Source: Bryobacteraceae bacterium
GTDB lineage: Bacteria > Acidobacteriota > Terriglobia > Bryobacterales > Bryobacteraceae
DNA length: 64,000 nt
Assembly (NCBI GenBank): GCA_026129905.1
Contig: JAHCHE010000004.1
Span: 1 to 64,000 of the forward strand
Reading direction: 5' to 3'
In this document: positions 6,977 to 16,902 of the stretch, piece after piece
Layout: the number at the start of each line of letters is the position of its first letter
Position numbering within the stretch: position 1 is the stretch's first letter
Notes under the pieces: model-generated
What the model was told of the DNA's origin: nothing
The model's input: only the letters and a program-made list of their open reading frames with translations
Database searches by the model: none
Translations under genes and position numbers: made by a program

Positions 6977-9900
6977 TTGGGTTCGAAACAGTGGCGATAC
7001 GTGTATCTACCCGTCCTGCTGATGAGCGCGACCGTCGGCTCTGGCCAAACCGGTACCGGCGCGATCGCCGGCGCCGTGCTGGACGAGACGCAAGCGGCCA
7101 TTCCGGCTACGCGGATCGCGGTGGTAAACGAAGATAGCGGCGCCCGGCTGGAGACGCTGACGAACGAGTCCGGGCACTTCCGCGCGCCGTCGTTGATTCC
7201 CGGAAACTACCGGGTAGAAGCGGAAAAGGAGGGCTTCGACCGCCTTGTTCGGACCGGGTTGCCGGTGACGACGGGTCAGGTTGTCGCGGTGGACCTGATG
7301 CTGCGCGTGGGGGTTGCCACCGAGACGCTGACGGTCGAGGCTGCCGCGCCGCTTACCGAGACGCAATCGCAGAGCGTCGGACAGCTTGTGAACCGCCGCA
7401 TGGTAGCAGGTCTTCCTATGCCGAACCGGGCGGCATCCTCTCTGGTCGCGCTGGCGCCGGGCGTGGTGATGATCGACTCGGGCCAGGGGGCGGAGAACTA
7501 CCCCGTCTTCAGCGTGGCCGGCGGGCGCGCGCGTAACCAGAACTTCACGCTCGATGGCGGTAACGCGACCAACGCGTCCGGCCTCACCCGGGTGATGCAG
7601 ATGACCAGCCTTCCCATGGACGCGATGCAGGAGTTCCGGGTGATCAGCAACAACTACTCGGCCGAGCACGGCCACTCGGCCGGCGGCGTGATCAGTCTGA
7701 CCACGCGCTCGGGGACCAACGATTTGCACGGCAGCGTGTTCGAATTCCTGCGCAACAGCGTGCTCGACGGCCGCAACTTCTTCGCGCGCGAGCGGCCTCC
7801 GCTGCGGCTGCACCAGTTCGGATTCGCCGTAGGCGGTCCGATCCGAAAAGACAAGACGCACTTCTTCACATCCTGGGAGCGGACCCAGCAGGTTTCGAGC
7901 GTCACGCCGCTGCAAACGGTTCCGTCGCTGGAACAACGGGCGGGCGACTTTTCGGGGCTGCGCAACGCGGCGGGAAATCCAATCCCGATTTACGATCCGG
8001 AAACCACGGTTGGCGCCTCGCGCCTGCCGTTTCCGGGCAACGTCATTCCGGCGGCGCGCTTCGATCCCGTTTCGGCGGCGGCGCTCCGGTACTGGCCCGA
8101 GCCGAATCGGACGGCCACGGCGACGGGCGCGAACAATTTCAGCGGGAACAACAACTCCGATCTCCGGCGGAACATCCTGGTCGCCAAGCTCGACCACCAA
8201 CTCCGGCCGAGCGACCAACTGACGGCGCGCTATTACATCAACGACGCGGGCATCGAGGACAAAGGGACGTTCGGGATTCCCGAGTCGGACCCGAACGCCC
8301 ACTTCACCGATGTTCGCGTCCAGAGCCTCCTGGGGAGCCACACGCATATTTTCGGACCGACGCTGGTGAACGATCTGAAGGTCACGTTCTTCCAGCGGCG
8401 ATTCATCGACAGGCGGCGCGGCTCGGGAGAAGGGCTCGCGGAAGCCATTGGCCTGCGAGGCGTGAGCGACGCGGCGTTTCCAAATTTCACGATTCCGGGC
8501 TATGTGGCCTTGAGCGCGCCGCCGGGCCGCACGCAGACGCCGATCCGGGACACCCAATTCCTGGAAGCGCTGTCGTGGTTCCGCGGCAGCCATTCATTCA
8601 AGTTCGGCTTCGAGCACCGGCGGGCGGCCAACCACGAGATCCGGGACCGCGGTTCGTCGGGCATTTTCCAGTTCGTTCCGCAATACACGAGCCTTCCGAG
8701 CCGCGCCGGCACGGGCGACGGATTCGCGAGTTTCCTGCTCGGGGAGGCCAACTCCGCGAACATTCAGATCTCCGACATGATCCGGACGCGGGCGTACTAC
8801 CTGGCCGGGTACGTGCAAGACGACTGGCGGGTGACAAACCGGTTGACGGTGAACCTGGGGCTGCGCTGGGAAACGGAGTTGCCGCGGCGGAGCGTGGACG
8901 ACAGCCAGAATTCGTTCGACGCCGCTCGCACTAACCCGGTGTCCGGGACGCCCGGCGTGGTGACGTTCTCCGGGCGGAATGGAACGCCTCGCACGGCCTA
9001 CCGGACCGATTGGAACAACTTCGGCCCGCGGGTGGGATTCGCGTACCGCCTCCCGTTACAGCGCGAGACGGTGATCCGCAGCGGGATCGGGGTCTTTTTC
9101 GGCTCGACGGTCAGCAACACGATCGGCGACACGGCCTCGACGGGGTTCTCGACGTCGGCGACCCTGGTGGTCCCGCAGGCCGAGTACCTGAGCGCACTGT
9201 CGCTGCGGAACGGCTTTCCGGCGGTGGAGCGGCCGCCGCTGGACGACGCGTTCGGCGCGGTACGGCCGGGCCAGCGTCCGCACCTGTCGGTGGGTTTCTT
9301 CAAGCACGACCAGGTAGCCCCGACCTCTTACCAGTACAACCTCAATATTCAGCGGGAGGTGGCTCGCGAGACGGTACTCGAGGTCGGGTACATGGCCAAC
9401 ATCAGCCATCACCTGGCGGCGAACGATTTCAGCCTGAACCAGGTGGCGCCGGAGGCAATGGGCGCCGGGAACGCGCAGGCGCGGCGGCCGTTTCCGCAAT
9501 TCTCGAACGTGTACTGGATCAATCCGACCATCGGCGATTCCAGCTATCACGGAGGCTACGTGCGCCTGGAGCGGCGCTTCAGCAACGGCTTTTCCGTGCT
9601 GGGCCACTACACGTTCTCCAAGTTTCTCGACGATGTGGCGAGCGCCGATGAATACGGCGACCCGGGCAGCTACATGGATGCCTACAACCGCCGGCTGGAT
9701 AAGAGCCTGAGCGGCTCCGACATTCCGCACCGGCTGATCCTTACCGGGTTATACGAAACGCCGGCGTTCGCCGGGAAAAAGTGGTTGCGGTGGACGGCCG
9801 GCTCGTGGCGGCTCGGGTTGCTGACCACGCTCCAGAGCGGCGCCCCGTTTACGGTGGCGTCGGCGGCCAACACGACGAACGCCTTCTCGGCCGGATCGCT

Positions 9901-10243
9901 GCGCCCGAACGTGCTGCGCGATCCTCGCCTGCCGCCCTCCGGACGGACGCTCGCCCGGTGGTTCGACACGGCGGCATTCCAGGCGCCGACGCCGTTCACG
10001 TTCGGCAATTCGCCCCGATCCGGGCTGCGCGGCGACGGGGTGCAGAAGGTGGACCTCACGTTGGCCAAGGAGTTCCCGGTGACGGAACGGTTCCGCTTTG
10101 AGCTGCGCGGCGAGTTCTACAACCTGCTGAACCACGCTAATTTTGAATTGCCGGGCCACGTGTTTGGCGCGGCGAATTTCGGAGCGGTGCTGAGCGCCGA
10201 CGATCCGCGGGCCGTGCAGGTGGGGCTCAGGTTGAGCTTCTGA
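6977..10243 (+). CDS. Oar-like TonB-dependent outer-membrane protein 1 with carboxypeptidase-regulatory domain
   Basis: 1088 residues. The start is TTG 6977, chosen because AGGAGGAG (6966-6973) precedes it closely and the N-terminus then forms a clean signal peptide ending near SGQ. A carboxypeptidase-regulatory/transthyretin-like domain follows (about 27-105, GAIAGAVLDETQAAIPATRI), then a plug-like region (about 125-260, with LPMPNRAASSL and GGRARNQNFTLDGGNAT) and a long beta-barrel closing with a terminal phenylalanine (VGLRLSF). Proteins of this type (Oar family) are abundant in Acidobacteriota and are thought to import or export large ligands, often peptides or glycans. No TonB box is obvious. 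It is divergent from the Rrf2 regulator and followed by an unrelated chromate transporter. Confidence 0.92.
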   Translation: MGSKQWRYVYLPVLLMSATVGSGQTGTGAIAGAVLDETQAAIPATRIAVVNEDSGARLETLTNESGHFRAPSLIPGNYRVEAEKEGFDRLVRTGLPVTTGQVVAVDLMLRVGVATETLTVEAAAPLTETQSQSVGQLVNRRMVAGLPMPNRAASSLVALAPGVVMIDSGQGAENYPVFSVAGGRARNQNFTLDGGNATNASGLTRVMQMTSLPMDAMQEFRVISNNYSAEHGHSAGGVISLTTRSGTNDLHGSVFEFLRNSVLDGRNFFARERPPLRLHQFGFAVGGPIRKDKTHFFTSWERTQQVSSVTPLQTVPSLEQRAGDFSGLRNAAGNPIPIYDPETTVGASRLPFPGNVIPAARFDPVSAAALRYWPEPNRTATATGANNFSGNNNSDLRRNILVAKLDHQLRPSDQLTARYYINDAGIEDKGTFGIPESDPNAHFTDVRVQSLLGSHTHIFGPTLVNDLKVTFFQRRFIDRRRGSGEGLAEAIGLRGVSDAAFPNFTIPGYVALSAPPGRTQTPIRDTQFLEALSWFRGSHSFKFGFEHRRAANHEIRDRGSSGIFQFVPQYTSLPSRAGTGDGFASFLLGEANSANIQISDMIRTRAYYLAGYVQDDWRVTNRLTVNLGLRWETELPRRSVDDSQNSFDAARTNPVSGTPGVVTFSGRNGTPRTAYRTDWNNFGPRVGFAYRLPLQRETVIRSGIGVFFGSTVSNTIGDTASTGFSTSATLVVPQAEYLSALSLRNGFPAVERPPLDDAFGAVRPGQRPHLSVGFFKHDQVAPTSYQYNLNIQREVARETVLEVGYMANISHHLAANDFSLNQVAPEAMGAGNAQARRPFPQFSNVYWINPTIGDSSYHGGYVRLERRFSNGFSVLGHYTFSKFLDDVASADEYGDPGSYMDAYNRRLDKSLSGSDIPHRLILTGLYETPAFAGKKWLRWTAGSWRLGLLTTLQSGAPFTVASAANTTNAFSAGSLRPNVLRDPRLPPSGRTLARWFDTAAFQAPTPFTFGNSPRSGLRGDGVQKVDLTLAKEFPVTERFRFELRGEFYNLLNHANFELPGHVFGAANFGAVLSADDPRAVQVGLRLSF

Positions 10244-10299
10244 CCGAACTCTGATGATTCGACGAAGGGAGCTATCCGTGTGACCCGAGGCAGACTTCC

Positions 10300-11697
10300 G
10301 TGAGTCGATGGCTGTCGTCCGCAACAGGTCGGGTACGATTCAAAGAGGCTTTTTGGTGCTGGTGCAAGGTGGCGGCTCTCAGTTTCGGCGGGCCGGCGGG
10401 CCAGATTGCCGTAATGCATCGCATCCTGGTCGAGGAGAAGCGTTGGGTAAGTGAGAATCGCTTCCTGCATGCGCTCAACTACTGCATGTTGCTTCCAGGC
10501 CCGGAGGCGCAGCAATTGGCGACATACGTTGGCTGGCTTCTCCATCGCACGTTGGGCGGGGTTGTGGCAGGATCGTTGTTTGTTCTCCCCGGCTTCTTGT
10601 CGATTCTGGCGCTTAGCATTCTATACGCGGGATACAGGGAACTCCGTGTGGTCGACGCGGTGTTCCACGGGCTGGCGCCAGCCGTGATGGCCGTTGTTCT
10701 GGAGGCGGTATTTCGGATTGGCAAGAAATCCCTGAAGAATGGCGTCATGGTTGCCGTGGCCGGTCTGGCGTTCGTCGCGATCTTATTCTTCGGCACGCCC
10801 TTTCCTTTGGTGGTGGTGGCTGCCGCGATAACCGGAATCCTGGGCGCAAAGGTGCGTCCGGATCTGTTCGTTGTGATTCGATTCCATGACCCCAAACCTG
10901 GCAACGAGGATCAGACATCGTCCATCGCGATCTCCGATGACGCCGGGATCGAGATGGCGCCCACTTTCGCTCGGGCTCTAAGAACAGCGGCGATCCGGTT
11001 AACGCTCTGGCTTGGCCCTCTTGCGATTCTCGCAGGGATTCACGGGTGGCAAAGTCTCTGGGTTCAGCAAGGGTTCTTCTTCAGCAAGGCGGCGGTGGTT
11101 ACCTTCGGCGGCGCCTACGCCGTGCTTGCCTATATCGCTCAACAGGCAGTTGACACGTACGGTTGGCTGCAGCCAGGCGAGATGCTCGACGGCCTTGGCA
11201 TGGCGGAAACGACCCCTGGCCCGCTCATTCAAGTGGTGCAGTTCGTCGGGTTCATGGGCGCTTATCGCGCCGCAGGGGCGGAGCAACTTGGGGGTCTCGC
11301 GCCGATGGTTGCGGGAACTCTCGCCGCAATTTTGACCACGTGGGTCACCTTTACACCCTGTTTCCTCTGGATCTTCCTGGGCGCTCCCTATATCGAGCGA
11401 CTTCGCGGACATAAGTCTTTGACTGCGGCCCTCTCCGCGATTACGGCGGCAGTGGTGGGCGTGGTCCTGAACCTCGCCGTATGGTTCACTCTTCACACGG
11501 TATTCAAGCAGGTGGAAGAAAGTCGGATTGTGGGCATGAGGCTGTTGATTCCTGTCTGGAACACGATCGATTGGGCTGCCCTGCTAATTGCGGCGGGCGC
11601 ATTCACAGCTATGTTTGTGTTTCGTATGGGCATGATAAAGACCCTTGCAGGCGCCGTTTTGGCAGGACTTGCTTACCGTTTGACGGCGCTTACCTAG
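10300..11697 (+). CDS. chrA: Chromate efflux transporter, two-domain CHR family
   Basis: 465 residues, the usual size of long-chain ChrA proteins made of two homologous CHR halves. The N-terminal half holds the FGGPAGQIAVMH and LPGPEAQQLATYVGW signatures; the C-terminal half repeats them as FGGAYAVLAY and TTPGPLIQVVQFVGFMGAY. About ten to twelve membrane helices are visible. The family exports chromate and may move sulfate-like oxyanions. Start GTG 10300 is the first plausible codon, with no strong ribosome site. The gene is followed 72 bases later by an SLC13-type permease. Both look less G+C-rich, with more A/T third positions, than neighbouring genes, hinting at acquisition as a unit. Confidence 0.93.
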   Translation: MSRWLSSATGRVRFKEAFWCWCKVAALSFGGPAGQIAVMHRILVEEKRWVSENRFLHALNYCMLLPGPEAQQLATYVGWLLHRTLGGVVAGSLFVLPGFLSILALSILYAGYRELRVVDAVFHGLAPAVMAVVLEAVFRIGKKSLKNGVMVAVAGLAFVAILFFGTPFPLVVVAAAITGILGAKVRPDLFVVIRFHDPKPGNEDQTSSIAISDDAGIEMAPTFARALRTAAIRLTLWLGPLAILAGIHGWQSLWVQQGFFFSKAAVVTFGGAYAVLAYIAQQAVDTYGWLQPGEMLDGLGMAETTPGPLIQVVQFVGFMGAYRAAGAEQLGGLAPMVAGTLAAILTTWVTFTPCFLWIFLGAPYIERLRGHKSLTAALSAITAAVVGVVLNLAVWFTLHTVFKQVEESRIVGMRLLIPVWNTIDWAALLIAAGAFTAMFVFRMGMIKTLAGAVLAGLAYRLTALT

Positions 11698-11769
11698 TAT
11701 TCGCTTTGAGCGACGCTAAAGGCGGTTAGTAACGATGTCCCAATTGGGTCCGGAGGTCATTGTTTTTCA

Positions 11770-13572
11770 TTGGGCATAGAAGCAATCATCGTTCTGTGCG
11801 TCACGGCGCTGATCCTCGGCTTATTGGCCTTCACTCGAATTCCTCCGGATGCGATTCTGATTGGCGGTCTCGTCCTGCTGATGATCGTTCCGGTGCCGGG
11901 GCAACATGGCGTTCGGCTTGGCGTGATCTCTCCCGATCGGGCGTTTGGTGGATTCAACAACTCGGGCCTCCTCACCGTCGGAGTTCTGTTCATCGTTGTC
12001 AGGGGACTTCGGGAGACAGGCGCCATCGATTGGATCGCCCAGAGGGTCCTGGGGCGCCCCGCGAGTCTTCGTGGCGCACTGACCCGGCTGCTGCTGCCGG
12101 TCGTAGGCTTGAGTGCGTTCCTGAATAACACTCCGCTGGTTGCGATGATGATCCCGGCCGCCGCGGAATGGGCCCGCAGATTGCGCCTGCCGCCCTCGAA
12201 ACTCATGTTGCCTCTCAGCTATGCCGCTATTCTGGGCGGGACGTGTTCGCTGATCGGCACCAGTACGAACCTGGTAGTGAGCGGGCTGGCCGCCGCGCAC
12301 GCCGGCGTGCCGCCGATCAGGATGTTTGACGTCGCGTGGATTGGCCTGCCGTGCGCGGCGGCCGGATTGCTGTTCATATTGCTGTTGTCGCCAAAGTTGC
12401 TGCCGGCGAGGGGCTCGGCGGTGAGCCAGCTTCAAGACCCGCGCGAGTACCTGGCCGAGATGATCGTTCCCGAGAACAGTCCGCTGATCGGGAGATCGAT
12501 TGAAGCCGCGGGTCTGCGCCACCTCCCCGGCGCGTACGTGGCTGGAGTCGAGCGGAACGGGGAAAGCATCCCCGCGGTTTCGCCCGAACACGTGTTGCGC
12601 GCGGACGACCGTTTGCTTTTCGCGGGAGTCGTCGATTCGATAAAAGACCTGCAGAATTTGCGTGGGCTGATACCTGCAACGGACCAGCTATTCAAACTGG
12701 ATGCGCCCCGCTACAGGCGGCAGCTATTTGAAGCCGTGGTCTCGAACACGTGTCCCCTGGTGGGCAAGACCATTCGCGAGGGACGCTTCCGGCGCCGCTA
12801 CGACGCTGTCGTGCTGGCCGTCTCCCGGCGCGGCGAGCGAATCCAGAAGAAGATCGGCGATATTGCGCTGCTGCCTGGAGATACGCTTCTGATCGAATCG
12901 AGTCGCTTGTTCGCGGCGCGGTATAAGGACTCTCGCGATTTCTTCCTGGTCGGTTCGATCGACGATTCCGCGCCCAGGCGCTACGACCGGTCTCTCGTCG
13001 CGGTTTCCATTTTGACCGGCATGGTTGTGGTGGCTGCGTTGGGCTGGATGCCGATGCTGTTGGCCGCTACGATCGCCGCTTCGCTGATGGTTCTTACGCG
13101 TTGCTGCTCCGTTGAGGATGCCCGCGCGAGCGTGGACTGGTCCGTACTGATTGTGATTGGCGCGGCGCTGGGTATCGGAAATGCGCTGGAGGGGTCGGGC
13201 GGCGCGGGCATGATTGCGAACGCCGCCCTGGCGGCTGTTGGAGAACGGCCGTGGGTAGCGCTTGCCGTGGTATACCTCGTCACCTCGCTGATGACGGAGA
13301 TTCTTACCAACAATGCCGCCGTAGCGTTGGTCTTCCCCATCGCGCTCGCGACGGTCGAACGACTGGACGTGAACGCTTTGCCATTTGTGATCGCGATTAT
13401 GATGGCGGGATCGGCCAGCTTCGCCACACCGATCGGATATCAAACCAATCTCATGGTATACGGACCCGGAGGGTACCGTTTCTCGGACTATCTACGCATC
13501 GGGCTGCCGATGAACGCACTCGTCGCGATCACGGCGATCGGTCTGATCCCGGTAATTTGGCCGTTTCGCTGA
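11770..13572 (+). CDS. SLC13-type anion permease with two TrkA-C (RCK-C) domains
   Basis: 600 residues. The transporter core shows duplicated helical-hairpin motifs NNTPLVAMMIP, GTSTNLVVSG, TNNAAVALVFP and GYQTNLMVYGPGGY, typical of the DASS/SLC13 and SulP-unrelated sulfate/carboxylate permeases. Between the halves (about 215-390) lie two soluble TrkA-C-like domains (SPLIGRSIEAAGLRH and CPLVGKTIREGRFRR). This architecture occurs in putative sulfate or other oxyanion transporters. Lying downstream of chrA, it may handle sulfate or a related anion; substrate is inferred only from context. The start is uncertain: TTG 11770 has a GGAGG 13 bases upstream, longer than usual. It converges with the TPR gene at 13596. 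Confidence 0.9.
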   Translation: MGIEAIIVLCVTALILGLLAFTRIPPDAILIGGLVLLMIVPVPGQHGVRLGVISPDRAFGGFNNSGLLTVGVLFIVVRGLRETGAIDWIAQRVLGRPASLRGALTRLLLPVVGLSAFLNNTPLVAMMIPAAAEWARRLRLPPSKLMLPLSYAAILGGTCSLIGTSTNLVVSGLAAAHAGVPPIRMFDVAWIGLPCAAAGLLFILLLSPKLLPARGSAVSQLQDPREYLAEMIVPENSPLIGRSIEAAGLRHLPGAYVAGVERNGESIPAVSPEHVLRADDRLLFAGVVDSIKDLQNLRGLIPATDQLFKLDAPRYRRQLFEAVVSNTCPLVGKTIREGRFRRRYDAVVLAVSRRGERIQKKIGDIALLPGDTLLIESSRLFAARYKDSRDFFLVGSIDDSAPRRYDRSLVAVSILTGMVVVAALGWMPMLLAATIAASLMVLTRCCSVEDARASVDWSVLIVIGAALGIGNALEGSGGAGMIANAALAAVGERPWVALAVVYLVTSLMTEILTNNAAVALVFPIALATVERLDVNALPFVIAIMMAGSASFATPIGYQTNLMVYGPGGYRFSDYLRIGLPMNALVAITAIGLIPVIWPFR

Positions 13573-13595
13573 TGGGCGCTCCGCTGACGCCGACG

Positions 13596-15122
13596 CTAAC
13601 GCCGCGGCTCCGAGGACACGACCGACTCCCGAACCAGTATGCGCTCGCTTTCCTCGCTGGCCGCCTTCAGCTTCTGAAACAGCGCCAGCTCGGCGCGCGA
13701 TTTTTCCTTCTCGCCGATCTTCTGGTAGGCCAACCCGAGCCGGTAGTGCGCCGTCGCCAGGTCGGGCCGCAGCTTCACCGCGCGTTCCAACGATTGAACG
13801 GCGGTGGCGACGTCGCCGGTTGCCTGCGCGAGCACGCCCATCTCCATGTGCGCCACGGCGAGATCCGGTTCCAGTTCCAGCGCCCGCCGCAGGCGCGTCT
13901 TCGCCTCCTGCGCCACCTCTTCGCCGGCTCGCGCGCGCATCGAGAGAATCGCGCCGTAGTGGTAGTGGGCCCACGCATCGTCGTCGCGCCGTTTCAGGTA
14001 GCCCGCGAACGCCTTCGCAATCTCCGGCTGCATCGCCGGAGCGGTCTCGTAAGTCAAGCCCAGCAGCCGGAACACCGGCCGCGCCTCCGGCTCGATTCTC
14101 GCCGCGTCGAGCAGAGCCTGCACCGCCGCATCGTAGTTCCCGGCCAGGTACTGCGCCGCGCCCAGCCCCAGCCGCAGCCTCCACGAGCGTGGGAAATCGC
14201 GGGCCGCGGCCTCGAAACTCGCCACCGCGTCCTTCACCTCGCGGTACAGCAGGATCGCCGTCGCGTGGTCATACCGGAAATCTTCGTTGCGCGAATCGAG
14301 TTCAGCCGCCTTCTTCAGAGCCTCGAACGACTCGCCCATCCGCTTCCGCTTCTCCTCCACCGCGCCCAGCAAATTGTACGCCTCCGCCGTTCGGAGCGCC
14401 TGAAGCTCCTCCGCCGCGCGGTCGTATTCCGACGCCTGGTACTGCGCCAGCGCAAGGTTGTATGCCGCGTCGTACGACTCCGGGTGGGCTTTCCGCACGC
14501 GCTCCAGCAACGGAATGGCGGCCGCGTACTCGCCATAGAGCCCCAGCATCGTCGCCGCTTGAAACAGCCGCGGATCCCTGCTGTCGACCAGCGTTCCGAG
14601 CATCGCCGCGGTCTGGCGCGCTTCCGCCGCGCGCTTCAACAGTAACTGGGACTCCAGCATCCCGATTAGCGCCTCGACGTCGTTCGGCGCGGCGCGGTAG
14701 ACCCGCTCGAACCGCGCAAGCGCCTCGGCCGGCTGGTTCCTGGTCAAGGCGATCAAACCGAGGTTGTAGTGCGCCGACAGGTTGCCCGCGTCGAGCTTCA
14801 GGACCTGCTCGAACGACCGCGCCGCATCGTCCCATTTCTTCCGCTGAAGGTACGTCGAGCCGAGGTAAGCGTGGGCGCGCGGGTTCGCCGGCTGGAGGGC
14901 GACAGCCTGGAGGAACTCCGCTTCGGCCTCGGCGAACTTCGATTCGACCGTCGCCACAAGCCCCAGCAGCACGTGCGCGTCTCCCAATTTCGGATCTATC
15001 GCCAGCGCCTTGCGGGCCGCTTCCCGCGAGGCGCTCCACTGCTGTTGCTGGAAGTGCTTCTGCGCCTGCGCGAGCCAATCCGCCGGACTTTGCAGCGCAA
15101 GCAGCAGAAGGAAAAACGTCAT
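13596..15122 (-). CDS. Secreted tetratricopeptide-repeat protein
   Basis: 508 residues beginning with a hydrophobic segment (MTFFLLLLALQSPADWL) that could act as a signal peptide. Nearly the whole remainder is tandem 34-residue helical repeats with the TPR pattern (for example NPRAHAYLGSTYLQRKKWDD and LSAHYNLGLIALTRNQPAEA), roughly ten to twelve copies. TPR arrays are protein-protein scaffolds; no catalytic domain is present. The gene follows the DUF4091 enzyme by ten bases on the same strand and is probably cotranscribed with it. A partner among the outer-membrane and secreted proteins of this cluster is plausible but unproven. Confidence 0.9.
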   Translation of the reverse strand: MTFFLLLLALQSPADWLAQAQKHFQQQQWSASREAARKALAIDPKLGDAHVLLGLVATVESKFAEAEAEFLQAVALQPANPRAHAYLGSTYLQRKKWDDAARSFEQVLKLDAGNLSAHYNLGLIALTRNQPAEALARFERVYRAAPNDVEALIGMLESQLLLKRAAEARQTAAMLGTLVDSRDPRLFQAATMLGLYGEYAAAIPLLERVRKAHPESYDAAYNLALAQYQASEYDRAAEELQALRTAEAYNLLGAVEEKRKRMGESFEALKKAAELDSRNEDFRYDHATAILLYREVKDAVASFEAAARDFPRSWRLRLGLGAAQYLAGNYDAAVQALLDAARIEPEARPVFRLLGLTYETAPAMQPEIAKAFAGYLKRRDDDAWAHYHYGAILSMRARAGEEVAQEAKTRLRRALELEPDLAVAHMEMGVLAQATGDVATAVQSLERAVKLRPDLATAHYRLGLAYQKIGEKEKSRAELALFQKLKAASEESERILVRESVVSSEPRR

Positions 15123-15132
15123 CTACTTCAGT

Positions 15133-16902
15133 CTACCCGCCGAGTTCTTGGAGAACGCGGAGGACGTCGTTTACCAGGCGCCGCGCTTCGTCCATCCGCG
15201 CGGGTATCGGGTCCCGCGGGATCTTCGTGCGGTCGAACTGTTGCGTCGCCAGGTCCACCGCCTTCGCCAGGCTCGCTTCCGCGCGCTTCACCGCTTCCGC
15301 GTGTTTGCCTTGCGCGCGCAGCTTGCGAATGCCTTCCCGCGCCATCCACAGGCACTCGCAGTCCTCGATTCCTTCCCGCAGCATCTCCCAGCGGATGCTG
15401 TCCACCGGACCGTCTTTGCCGGGGTAGACAAAGAACATGTCGCCCGACGGCCACGTGAAGAACGGCTGATTCCAGAGCGGTTCGGGCCAGAAGTTCCAGG
15501 CCCATCGTATGTACCCGTCGAAATTCCACTTCCAAACGATCCAGCCGAGATAACGGGACTCCAGCGGCTCGGAAAAGATGAATGTATTCGGATAAATCGG
15601 CGTCACCGCCGTGTACAGTAGCGTCCGCTTCCCGGCCTTGCGTCGCGCCGGGATGTCCGGCAGTTCGGCGCCGGAGCCGGGCGTGTAATAGCCGTAGTGG
15701 AAGGCCATTTCGCGCGACTCCGCCATATGCCGCCCCTTCTCGTCGCCGCCGCTGATCATCAGCTTCAGATCGGGAGCTGCCTCTTTGAAAAACGGGATGG
15801 TCCGGTCGAGCACGTCGCTCGCGATTTCGTCGAACGCCAGATATGTCTTGTCCAGCCACCCCTTCGCCCGCAGGTGCGTCTCAAAGGCGCGCGCGAAGTC
15901 GCCCCACACCGCCTTGTAATCGTCGGAGCCCGCCGGCAGCTTCACGCGACGCGTTTGCCTGGAGGCGGTATCGGAATAGGTCACCACGGAGTGATCCGTG
16001 CCCGGCTGTACGAGCGGCGACCACGCCTCGATGTGGTCGCCGACCCCCGCGCGCAGGCACATGCTTACCCAGCGGTCGAAAGCCGCGAAATCATAGGTCC
16101 ATTTCTCCCGGACGCCCGGCCGCCATTCGCCCGGATACTGCCACTCCACCAGCGTCCGCACCGGAAAGCCGGTAACGCCCGACCACGGATCGTCGACGAT
16201 GAACGTCGTAATCGTTTTCTGACTGTGCGCCGCCAAATTCACGGCGTATTTTTCCAACTGCCGCCAGTGTTCGTCTCCCCACAGCGGAAGCTTGTTGAAA
16301 CGCGCCACCGAAGACGGGTCCACCAGGATGTTAAGGAAACAGTGAAATCCCGACGGGTCCGGCAGCGCGGCGGGCAGGACGTCCAGCGTCACCTCGAACG
16401 TCGCCGCCGTCGCGCCGTCCCGCAGAACGTCGATTGACCCCTTGTACGGCCCGGCCGGCGCGTCCTTGGGGACTTTCAGGTCCAGCCAGACGCCCTGGCT
16501 CTGGTATGGCCGAAGCGCCACGGACGGGACGTCCCACAGCGGGTCCGGCGTGTACTGCGCGTTCTCGTCCACCGGGATCAGCCCGGCGTAGCGCACCCGA
16601 AAGCGGCTTCCCAGTTCGGCGCCCGAGGGGGACTTCAACACGCGCGGCCGGACGCGCAACTCGCGCACGTCTTCGGGACTCCGGACGCCGAGTTGGACAA
16701 CCGCGTACTCGTTCGCGCACGCCTGGATCTCGATCGAGCGTTTGTCCAACTCCCGTCCGAAGCTGGCCGGATACACTCGCTTGTGAATGTCGGCGGCCCA
16801 GGTTTGAAATCGCCCTTCCCACGGCGGCGCCTCCCGTCCGATCCACTGCCCGGCCGCGTTGCCGGACGCCACCAGGATGAAGGCAAGCAAATATTTCCGC
16901 AT
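15133..16902 (-). CDS. Secreted DUF4091 / GH123-like glycosidase-type protein
   Basis: 589 residues from ATG 16902, selected because the following residues form a signal peptide (MRKYLLAFILVASGNAAG); the longer in-frame extension would run into the terminator hairpin. An N-terminal beta-sandwich (about 30-195) precedes a TIM-barrel-like region. The pair Asp-Glu in YLAFDEIASD near residue 356 sits where GH123 N-acetylgalactosaminidases carry their catalytic Asp-Glu. The DUF4091 family is otherwise poorly characterised, so the substrate is open. It lies directly downstream of Oar-like gene 2, suggesting that the receptor and this enzyme act on the same glycan. A strong terminator sits immediately before its start codon. 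Confidence 0.85.
   Translation of the reverse strand: MRKYLLAFILVASGNAAGQWIGREAPPWEGRFQTWAADIHKRVYPASFGRELDKRSIEIQACANEYAVVQLGVRSPEDVRELRVRPRVLKSPSGAELGSRFRVRYAGLIPVDENAQYTPDPLWDVPSVALRPYQSQGVWLDLKVPKDAPAGPYKGSIDVLRDGATAATFEVTLDVLPAALPDPSGFHCFLNILVDPSSVARFNKLPLWGDEHWRQLEKYAVNLAAHSQKTITTFIVDDPWSGVTGFPVRTLVEWQYPGEWRPGVREKWTYDFAAFDRWVSMCLRAGVGDHIEAWSPLVQPGTDHSVVTYSDTASRQTRRVKLPAGSDDYKAVWGDFARAFETHLRAKGWLDKTYLAFDEIASDVLDRTIPFFKEAAPDLKLMISGGDEKGRHMAESREMAFHYGYYTPGSGAELPDIPARRKAGKRTLLYTAVTPIYPNTFIFSEPLESRYLGWIVWKWNFDGYIRWAWNFWPEPLWNQPFFTWPSGDMFFVYPGKDGPVDSIRWEMLREGIEDCECLWMAREGIRKLRAQGKHAEAVKRAEASLAKAVDLATQQFDRTKIPRDPIPARMDEARRLVNDVLRVLQELGG

Noticed and set aside
7007-8593. Long minus-strand open frame inside Oar-like gene 1
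   Set aside because: It is antisense to a clear receptor gene and shows a biased Arg/Gly/Ala composition typical of G+C-rich shadow frames.
13820-15427. 535-residue plus-strand frame across the TPR gene
   Set aside because: It is Pro/Arg/Ser-rich and antisense to obvious TPR repeats.
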